Of a stretch of DNA of 23,747 nt, positions 21,612 through 23,747 are shown one piece after another. A model generated the notes under the pieces. The model did not search any database and was not told where the DNA came from. It saw only the letters and a list, made by a program, of their open reading frames with translations. The stretch comes from Zygnema circumcarinatum (taxonomy: Eukaryota > Streptophyta > Zygnematophyceae > Zygnematales > Zygnemataceae). The position numbers and the translations under genes were made by a program. Numbering within the stretch: the stretch's first letter is position 1; each line of letters opens with the position of its first letter. The DNA lies in assembly GCA_037447605.1 (NCBI GenBank), contig CM074813.1, positions 752,049-775,795 of the forward strand, read 5' to 3'.

Positions 21612-22947
21612 ATGCCTCGGAAAGATCGGGTTGCGTATTTCTACGACGGTATGCAAAAACCCTAAAAATCTTAAAAACTCTAAAAACTCTAAAGCCCTAA
21701 AACCCTAGACTTCAATCATACAAACCTCAAAACTGTTCACTTCTTGTAATTTGATAAAATTTGTGTTCCCCAACCAAATATGGCTAAGTTCGTCCAAGTT
21801 TGATCGAGGCTGACGTGGATTGACCCCGTCTGACCTGATTGACCGAGTCTGACCCACTTTTACCCTTGTTTGAGCTAATTGATTAGCTCAAGCTCGATTT
21901 AAGTTGAGTTGAGTTGACCTTGTCTGACACTCATCTATTTTGATCTAATCTAGATTTCTCTTGTTTGTCCTGACCTGTTTTGGCTCGTTGTGGCTTGTTT
22001 TCACTGACTTGACCTTGATCTACTTCGTTTTGTCTAACCTTGTTTGACTTATTTTGACCAAGTTTGACCTTATGGAGGACATGTGATGGCACGTTTTTGT
22101 TGCAGGAGATGTGGGGAGTGTGTATTATGGCCCCAATCACCCCATGAAACCACATAGACTGTGCATGACTCATAGCCTTGTACTCGCATACGGACTGCAC
22201 AAGAAGCTTGAGATCTTTGTGAGCAGCATGCCCTGCTGTTCCGTTAACTGAGAGGGGATTTGGAGAGGGAGGAGGGAGGGAAGGAGGGAGGGAGGGAGGG
22301 AGGGAGGTGAAGGTGAGAGAGTGAGGAGAGTTGCCAAGTGACCAGCAGAAAAGGAGGATTCGATTCTTTAAGGGATTTCTGGTTTTGCAATCACTTATTC
22401 TGCCCTTGTATGCAATTTATATTTGCCTGTTACTTGGTGTGATCTTATTTTTCTATAGAAGTGGCTTTGAAGTAAAGCATTGGTGAGTATTGGCAGAGGC
22501 CCCACAAAGCGTACCCTGTGGAGTTGGCTCAGTTTCACAGCACCGACTATGTGGAGTTTCTGCACCGCATTACGCCCAATATGCAGCATCAATACCTTAA
22601 AGAGATGAAGAGATGTATTGTTGTCTTTCCTCTCTTTACCGACTTTTTCTCTCCTCCTTTCGCTCTCCCTTTAGTACTCAACCTTTGCATTTCGTCTCCC
22701 ATTTCCTTTTCTCTCGCCTCTGTCTTCCTTTTGCTTTAGTCGTTTTCTGTCTCACGTACTCCTTTGCTTTCTTTCCCTACCGTCTTTCTCCCTCTGTATT
22801 CCCAGCTTAATCTGCATTTGACTTCTGCACTTTTTAAAGCTATTTGGGTTCTTTGGGATGAAACTTTCGCAGATAATATGGGAGAGGACTGTCCTGTATT
22901 TCATGACTTATTTGAATTCTGTCGGATTTATGCTGGCGGGACCATCG
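21612..22947 (+). CDS. HDA9: HDA9/HDAC3-like class I histone deacetylase, 5' part (4 exons), truncated by window end
   Basis: This removes acetyl groups from histone lysines, acting in the nucleus in corepressor complexes. Exons: 21612-21648, 22106-22218, 22497-22614, 22873-22947, then donor G|GTAAGT into an intron that runs off the window. These encode 114 residues. The N-terminus [16 protein letters not shown] matches the family start, so ATG 21612 was chosen. Diagnostic motifs are [56 protein letters not shown] and [18 protein letters not shown] and the YAGGTI ending match plant HDA9 more than HDA6/HDA19. Lys27 aligns with the inositol-phosphate-contacting lysine of HDAC3. The catalytic His-His and Asp residues lie in exons beyond the window. 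The gene symbol is by family resemblance only. Confidence 0.93.
21788..22080. repeat. Degenerate ~10-bp periodic TTGACC-type repeat in HDA9-like intron 1
   Basis: Successive units read TTTGATCGAG, GCTGACGTGG, ATTGACCCCG, TCTGACCTGA, TTGACCGAGT and so on, continuing with drift to AAGTTTGACCTTA near 22075. The common element is [TC]TGA[CT]C every 10-11 bases, on the same face of the helix. TTGAC[CT] is the WRKY W-box core. The homogeneous 10-bp unit of the minisatellite at 4031-4698 (ACTTGACCGC) contains the same TTGACC. Confidence 0.6.
22256..22307. repeat. (GGGA)n tract in HDA9-like intron 2
   Basis: About 50 bp of GGAGGGA units (GAGGGAGGGAGGGAGG) about 40 bases past the exon 2 donor. Sense-strand purine. 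Confidence 0.85.
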
Positions 22948-23699
22948 GTAAGTCTCAATTGTTACTGCTTTGCGTCGTCTCTCTCTCTCTCATCCCTTTC
23001 CTGATTCCCAAATTTGTTGTGTAAGGCTCTCCCTCCCACATCTTCCCATCCACATCGTCCTCCCCTCTTCTCCGCTCTCATGCCCTCCTTTCCGCTTTTC
23101 CCAATCTCTTCCTACTCCTCCTGCCACACTCCCTCTTTCACCTGCTTCCCACTGCCACCATGCAAGCCCTCCCCATATCCTTTCCTTCGGCCCTCCTTCA
23201 ATCTTTCAACCTTGGTCTCCTTTTCCTTTCCCCCTCTCCCTCCTCCCCCCTCCGATACAGCCTCATTCCTCCCTCTTCCCCCGTCCCGTTTCTTTCCCTC
23301 TTACCTCCCCCTTCCGTCCGCCTATCACCCCTCCTTCCGCTCCTCCCCTCCCTCTCATTCCACACCTCTCTTTCGCCCTTCCATCCACCCTGCCTCCCTC
23401 ATCGCTCCTCCCCTTCCCTTCCCCCTTCTTCCCCCCCTCCCTTTCTCTCACACTTTCTTCGACTCTCCCCCCCTTTCTCCTCCCTCCTACTCACCTCTCC
23501 CTTCCCCCCTTCCCCCCCCCCCCCCTTCCAATCACCCTCCTTCCTCCCACTTTCCCCCTTCCCTATCTTTCCCGCTTGCCTCCCACCTCCGCTCACCCCC
23601 TCCTCCCCTCACTCTCTCTCTAACCTTCCCCTCTCTCTCTCTCTCTCTCTCTAACCTTCCCCTCTCTCTCTTTCTAACCTTCCCTCCTCTCTCTCTGTA

Positions 23700-23740
<41 letters not shown>

Positions 23741-23747
23741 TCCCTCT
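22948..23747. repeat. CT-rich polypyrimidine intron, HDA9-like intron 4 (runs off window)
   Basis: At least 800 nt after the GTAAGT donor. It is strongly C/T-biased from about 22977 to the end and finishes in pure (CT)n/(CTCCCT)n. The remaining deacetylase exons are not in the window. Long Pro/Ser/Leu-rich frames here arise from the base bias. Confidence 0.85.

Noticed and set aside
22970-23700. Long Pro/Ser/Leu-rich plus-strand open frames (over 200 codons)
   Set aside because: They lie within a C/T-biased intron after a clear GTAAGT donor of the deacetylase gene. Several overlapping frames are open because stop codons need A or G.

Overview
This is nuclear DNA from a streptophyte, meaning a land plant or a close charophyte alga. 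The evidence is intron-rich genes with GT-AG (and one probable GC-AG) introns, plant-type gene families (an HDA9-like deacetylase, an FLX-like coiled-coil protein, a dCMP deaminase with an N-terminal hydrophobic extension), telobox motifs (AAACCCTAA) near gene ends, and very abundant GA/CT microsatellites. I cannot place it more finely. The window is not prokaryotic, so there are no operons or ribosome binding sites. Gene models were assembled by hand from reading phase, splice-site bases and family similarity.

Layout, left to right. (1) 1-31 is a homopolymer G run, followed by a possible first exon of a minus-strand gene that leaves the window. (2) A complete 8-exon TRAPPC5/Trs31 gene lies on the plus strand (868-2988). 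(3) The convergent intergenic region (about 3.0-4.9 kb) holds CATG clusters, teloboxes and a 9/10-bp minisatellite of about 670 bp with higher-order structure. (4) A complete 10-exon dCMP deaminase gene lies on the minus strand (7996-4942). (5) A roughly 1.9 kb spacer follows. (6) Poorly resolved exon-like segments of an unrecognised minus-strand gene occupy about 10.8-9.87 kb. (7) A WW-polyQ-RRM coding block on the minus strand covers 14629-12329. (8) After about 2.6 kb without a convincing exon comes an FLX-like coiled-coil coding block, also on the minus strand (19435-17231). (9) A divergent promoter region with CCAAT boxes and a G-box follows. (10) A degenerate telomere-like array lies at 20.3-20.9 kb. 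(11) The 5' part of an HDA9/HDAC3-like class I histone deacetylase gene is on the plus strand (from 21612). It is cut off by the window end inside a CT-rich intron of at least 800 nt.

The genes are individually regulated eukaryotic genes: vesicle tethering (TRAPPC5), pyrimidine nucleotide metabolism (DCTD), RNA binding and chromatin or flowering-type regulation (FLX-like, WW-RRM, HDA9-like). The most interesting structural question is whether the FLX-like and WW-polyQ-RRM blocks are one gene. The WW exon has no in-frame ATG before its WW domain, it starts in phase 0, and the last FLX-like exon has a GTACGT donor that also ends in phase 0. A fused product would be about 687 residues with an FLX coiled coil, WW, polyQ and CELF-type RRM. 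I know of no described protein with that layout, but transcript evidence is needed.
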